DNA from: Mucilaginibacter sp. Bleaf8
Lineage (GTDB): Bacteria > Bacteroidota > Bacteroidia > Sphingobacteriales > Sphingobacteriaceae
NCBI RefSeq assembly: GCF_018390515.1
Contig: NZ_JAHBBK010000001.1
Coordinates: 682,001-746,000 of the forward strand
Reading direction: 5' to 3'
Length of the DNA stretch: 64,000 nucleotides
Below are positions 60,926 to 64,000 of the stretch, piece by piece (the stretch's first letter is position 1; the number at the start of each line of letters is the position of its first letter). Under the pieces are notes generated by a model. That model searched no databases and had not been told where the DNA came from. It was given only the letters and a program-made list of their open reading frames with translations. Made by a program: the position numbers and the translations under genes.

Positions 60926-62545
60926 CTACTTGGTATAAATCTTATCTAAAAACAGATACCGGTCATCATGATAGGCCAGCTCGGGCTTGGTATCCACGCC
61001 GATATTCATGTAAGGTACATCGCTTGATCTGCCTACAGGCAACCACTTGGGTAAACCCACTTTGTTAGGGTCGCCGGTTTTGATGAAGTTGGCAAAATAG
61101 TGCAGCATCATGTCCGACACTTTATAATCTTCATCCGTCCAGGCGTAAACCGCGTTGGTGGATAAGTTGCCCATAGCATATTCAATTTCAAATGCATGCG
61201 GTGCGCCAACCGAGGCTGGCGGTTTGCTTGCTGTGCTGTTTCCATTTTTGGTGATACCACCGGCTAAGCCGGCCGTTGCACCGGCAAACTGTGGTGTCAT
61301 AGGCGGTTTGGATTTAGAGAACAGATAACGGTAAACCGGGCGGCCACTGGTTTTACTATGCAGATCGAGCCATTTCCAAGTACTGTAAACAATAAAGCGA
61401 TCACTGGCTAATGCGGTGGCCGATTGCACTACTTCATCCTGCGTATTGCCGGGGTAAAGCTTTAACACCTGATCGGCCTGGTCGGCGTACAATTGCTTAA
61501 TCTTATTGGTATAATTTTCGGGTGTTGGTGCATCGGCACCCATTAGTGCCTGGAAGGGCATCTCGGCAGAGTTCCAACCAGCTAATAACGAAACCCGTGC
61601 TTGTTCGCCCGCGGCAAAAATATCGGTTACCTGCTTTGGTAAAAAGTACCCATCAACAGTGGCAACGGTTTTGAATGCGCCGGGTTGTGCAGCCAAGTCT
61701 AAAAGCTGTTCGGCCGGTATAGCACGCAGTGAAGCCAACGTGGTTGCATTAGCCTTCTGACCAAAAGCAACACCATTTTGCTCGCCTTGCGCTAATGGTA
61801 CGGCTGCTAAAGTTGGATTGATCATGGCCCCGCTTTCGCCAATAGCCCCTGCAATTATATTTTTAGATAAAGGCGAAGCCATTTGTGCCGATACCGATAT
61901 AGAACCAGCCGACTCGCCCGCAATAGTAACCCGTTTCGGGTCGCCGCCAAATGCTGCAATATTTTGCTGCACCCAGCGCAGGGCGGCATTCTGGTCGAGC
62001 AAGCCATAGTTACCTGATGCATGGTTAGGCGATTCTTTGGTCAGTTCGGGGTGAGCCAAAAAACCGAATACGCCTAAACGGTAATTCACGGTGATGGTAA
62101 CAATGCCTTGTTTAGCCATCTTCTCCCCATCGTAACGCGGTTCGGAACCATCGCCGGCAATATAACCGCCGCCGTAAAAGTAAACCAATACCGGTAGTTT
62201 TTCCTTAAATGTTTTGGCAGGTGTCCATACATTCAGGTACAAACAATCCTCGCTCATGCCCGATGAACGGAAATTCATATCGCCAAATACCTTTTTTTGC
62301 ATGGCATTATTGCCAAAATGATCGGCTTTGCGTACATCGGTCCAGTTATCAGCCGGTTGGGGTTCGCGCCAACGCAAATCGCCCACCGGCGGCTTTGCAA
62401 ACGGAACACCTTTGAAACTTTTAATGCCCGACGCTTCGGCAGTGCCCTCCAACATGCCGTTGGCTACCCGCACTCTGGCAACTTGGGCGCTCATTACTAA
62501 TGGCACAAATTGAATGGCAATCAATATAGTATGAAATAGCTTCAT
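60926..62545 (-). CDS. Type-B carboxylesterase, secreted
   Basis: 539 residues. A signal peptide (MKLFHTILIAIQFVPLVMSA) precedes an alpha/beta hydrolase of the carboxylesterase/cholinesterase family. The nucleophile elbow is GESAGS, the oxyanion-hole region is VYFYGGGYIAGDG, and EDCLYLNVW is the type-B signature. A C-terminal histidine near GAPHAFEIEYAMGN completes the likely triad. It hydrolyses esters; the substrate is unknown. A -7 match (TAAATTTG, reverse strand, 62631-62638) lies 85 nt upstream. Confidence 0.9.
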   Translation of the reverse strand: MKLFHTILIAIQFVPLVMSAQVARVRVANGMLEGTAEASGIKSFKGVPFAKPPVGDLRWREPQPADNWTDVRKADHFGNNAMQKKVFGDMNFRSSGMSEDCLYLNVWTPAKTFKEKLPVLVYFYGGGYIAGDGSEPRYDGEKMAKQGIVTITVNYRLGVFGFLAHPELTKESPNHASGNYGLLDQNAALRWVQQNIAAFGGDPKRVTIAGESAGSISVSAQMASPLSKNIIAGAIGESGAMINPTLAAVPLAQGEQNGVAFGQKANATTLASLRAIPAEQLLDLAAQPGAFKTVATVDGYFLPKQVTDIFAAGEQARVSLLAGWNSAEMPFQALMGADAPTPENYTNKIKQLYADQADQVLKLYPGNTQDEVVQSATALASDRFIVYSTWKWLDLHSKTSGRPVYRYLFSKSKPPMTPQFAGATAGLAGGITKNGNSTASKPPASVGAPHAFEIEYAMGNLSTNAVYAWTDEDYKVSDMMLHYFANFIKTGDPNKVGLPKWLPVGRSSDVPYMNIGVDTKPELAYHDDRYLFLDKIYTK

Positions 62546-62630
62546 TGATAACAGTATTAAGTATGGAAGTTCTGTATGGTTAGTAAACGTTAATAATGGA
62601 GTACAATTATAGATATTGAGGGCAGACGAT

Positions 62631-62638
62631 CAAATTTA
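62631..62638 (-). promoter_or_regulatory. -7 promoter element for the carboxylesterase gene
   Basis: Reverse strand TAAATTTG, an exact TAnnTTTG match, 85 nt before the ATG at 62545. Confidence 0.4.
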
Positions 62639-62708
62639 TTATCACAAAATAAATAAAAACGTTACACAGCATTTGGATACCTGAGTTTAAAGCTAATCTT
62701 GATTTTTT

Positions 62709-62716
62709 TATCTTTG
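62709..62716 (+). promoter_or_regulatory. -7 promoter element upstream of the SulP leader
   Basis: TATCTTTG, an exact TAnnTTTG match. It ends 10 nt before a 13-codon open frame and about 206 nt before the SulP start. Confidence 0.5.
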
Positions 62717-62726
62717 CCGCATCAAA

Positions 62727-62798
62727 ATGAAAAGCACCATTTACAATAGCCCGGTTACACCACCCTGAATGCCGTTTTGTAAACGCAATGATAGTTAA
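62727..62798 (+). other. Two candidate leader open frames before the SulP gene
   Basis: ATG at 62727 gives MKSTIYNSPVTPP and a TGA at 62766-62768; the next ATG (62769) is directly adjacent and gives MPFCKRNDS and a TAA at 62796-62798. The first ends in two prolines next to the stop. Whether either is translated is unknown. Confidence 0.35.
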
Positions 62799-62922
62799 GG
62801 TTTAGCCCCCTGATATCTATGCATTTGTTGTGCTCAACTTTCCTTTTTAAATTATTCTGTAAACGGCTGTTTACGGGCGTTATTAACTTACATCAGTTCG
62901 ATACTGATGCCATTACTTTATT

Positions 62923-64000
62923 ATGCCGAACGCTTTACGCTTATTCGACTTTTCACAAAAAATCAATTATAAAAATGAAATACTGGCCGGACTTACCGTT
63001 GCCATGACTATGATGCCCGAGTCATTATCGTTTGCCATATTAGCCGGTTTCCCGCCGCTAACAGGTTTATATGCCGCTTTTATTATGGGCCTGGTTACTG
63101 CCATACTTGGTGGCCGGCCCGGACTCGTATCCGGCGGTGCGGGTGCTACTGTTGTGTTATTAATTGCGCTGATGAAACAACATGGCATCGAATATGTGTT
63201 TGGCGCCGTTGCCCTTGCAGGTGTTATTCAGATAATGGTAGGCGTGTTTAAGCTGGGCAAATTCATCAGGCTGGTACCACAACCGGTAATGTATGGCTTT
63301 GTGAATGGTTTGGCGGTTATCATTTTTACGGCACAGTTAGAGCAATTCAAAACTAAGGTTGGCAACGAGCAGGTTTGGCTTAGCGGAACGCCATTGCTGA
63401 TTATGGGTGGTTTAGTGGCACTAACCATTGCTATTGTGCTTTTACTCCCGCGAATTACCAAAGCTGTTCCGCCATCGCTGGTGGCAATTATTGCCGTGTT
63501 TTTGATTGTATTCGGTTTTGGCATACCAACCAAAACAGTAAGGGATATCGCAGCTGTTAGCCGCGGCTTCCCTCCGTTCCACATCCCGCAAATACCATTT
63601 ACATGGGATACCCTGCAAATCATCTTTCCCTATGCGCTGATCATGGCCGGCGTAGGTCTTACCGAAGGTTTACTGACGCTTAATTTAGTAGACGAAATGA
63701 CTGCAACCCGTGGCAACAGTAACCGCGAATGTGTGGCCCAGGGAACAGCCAACATCTTGAATGGCTTTTTTACCGGCATGGGCGGCTGCCCCATGATTGC
63801 TCAAACACTGGTTAATTTATCTGCCGGTGCAAGGGCCCGCCTGTCGGGCATCATTGCTGCGCTAACCATATTGATGATCATACTTTTCGGCGCTCCTGTA
63901 ATTGAGCGCGTACCAATGGCTGCCTTAACCGGTGTGATGATTATGGTGGCCATTGGCACTTTTGAATGGATGAGTTTCAAAGTCATCAACAAAATGCCAA
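62923..64000 (+). CDS. SulP-family anion transporter, partial (C-terminus outside window)
   Basis: The frame is open from the ATG at 62923 to the window end, about 359 codons. Membrane helices alternate from residue 20 on. SulP signatures are visible: MPESLSFAILAGFPPLTGLYAAFI given in part as PESLSFAILAGFPPLTGLY, GGAGATVVLLIAL, and the helix-8 ANILNGFFTGMGGCPMIAQT region. The family imports sulfate, bicarbonate or other anions with protons or sodium. A STAS domain would follow beyond the window. The substrate cannot be set. An overlapping frame at 62819-63007 is rejected. Confidence 0.92.
   Translation, partial: MPNALRLFDFSQKINYKNEILAGLTVAMTMMPESLSFAILAGFPPLTGLYAAFIMGLVTAILGGRPGLVSGGAGATVVLLIALMKQHGIEYVFGAVALAGVIQIMVGVFKLGKFIRLVPQPVMYGFVNGLAVIIFTAQLEQFKTKVGNEQVWLSGTPLLIMGGLVALTIAIVLLLPRITKAVPPSLVAIIAVFLIVFGFGIPTKTVRDIAAVSRGFPPFHIPQIPFTWDTLQIIFPYALIMAGVGLTEGLLTLNLVDEMTATRGNSNRECVAQGTANILNGFFTGMGGCPMIAQTLVNLSAGARARLSGIIAALTILMIILFGAPVIERVPMAALTGVMIMVAIGTFEWMSFKVINKMP

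Larger units (their letters stand above)
62546..62922. other. Divergent intergenic region with the SulP leader
   Basis: 377 bp. It holds the minus-strand esterase promoter (TAAATTTG at 62631-62638) and a plus-strand -7 element TATCTTTG at 62709-62716. The SulP start is 206 nt after the latter. In that leader are two tiny open frames (62727-62768 and 62769-62798) and two perfect hairpins, GTAAAC/GTTTAC (62859-62874) and CATCAGT/ACTGATG (62891-62909). I do not recognise a known riboswitch. Confidence 0.6.

Noticed and set aside
62819..63007. Open frame of 62 codons overlapping the SulP start
   Set aside because: It overlaps the SulP N-terminus in another frame, has no family similarity, and would require reading through two leader hairpins.
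1..64000. CRISPR array, tRNA, rRNA, transposase or prophage
   Set aside because: No regularly spaced repeats, no clover-leaf T-loop pattern, no transposase or integrase frame and no phage structural genes were seen on either strand.

Overview
The window looks like core chromosome of a Bacteroidota species, most likely a Sphingobacteriaceae member close to Mucilaginibacter or Pedobacter. The grounds are: several genes preceded by the Bacteroidota -7 promoter element TAnnTTTG with little Shine-Dalgarno sequence; a gldC gene; DUF3667, DUF4251, OmpA/PD40 and carboxypeptidase-regulatory proteins typical of the phylum; 800-residue FtsX/MacB-type permeases; and a CxxxY-type CcmE. Genus is inference from style, not from a marker gene. 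I found no rRNA, tRNA, CRISPR array or insertion sequence.

Layout. 1-1.3 kb (minus): lipoprotein, Rieske protein and a cut OsmC-like gene. 1.4-4.0 kb (plus): queE and an OmpA-family protein. 4-15 kb: housekeeping genes in mixed orientation (recQ, mannose-1-phosphate guanylyltransferase, rlmB, dnaB, chrA, a TPR protein, a bifunctional-nuclease-family protein, a nucleoside MFS transporter, a DUF3667 protein). 15.3-17.3 kb (minus): zinc alcohol dehydrogenase and an outer-membrane barrel. 17.3-25.1 kb (minus): a MacAB/TolC-like export locus (adaptor, ATPase, a secreted protein with an internal duplication, the remnant of a deleted permease, an intact permease, a second ATPase, TolC). It is divergent from a sigma-54 activator/histidine kinase pair at 25.4-28.1 kb. 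28-31 kb: htpG and a DUF4251 protein.

31-43 kb (mostly minus) mixes maf, kdsC, iscX, a 2Fe-2S ferredoxin, a DUF2520 protein and a PhyH dioxygenase with a split cytochrome c maturation set (ccmF, ccmE, ccmD-like, ccmC, ccmB). gdhA and a plus-strand amidase/CHAP-like gene lie inside the set. 42.7-49.6 kb (minus) is a signalling operon: a giant CHASE3-GAF-kinase-REC-REC-REC protein, CheR, a receiverless CheB and a REC-PAS-kinase-REC protein, with no chemoreceptor gene. 49.9-52.3 kb (minus): two small membrane proteins, gldC and a DEAD-box helicase. 52.4-64 kb: pyrC, a metalloprotease-like/beta-propeller/barrel fusion, hscA, a coiled-coil protein, a TPR protein, ribE, a carboxylesterase and the start of a SulP transporter that runs off the window.

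No clear novel defence or mobile system is visible. The most unusual signals are a perfect 19-bp terminator-like hairpin inside the phyH coding sequence, the permease remnant plus duplicated secreted protein in the export operon, a run of promoters only 5-7 nt from their start codons (probably leaderless mRNAs), the receptor-free CheR/CheB phosphorelay, and the three-part 942-residue outer-membrane protein.
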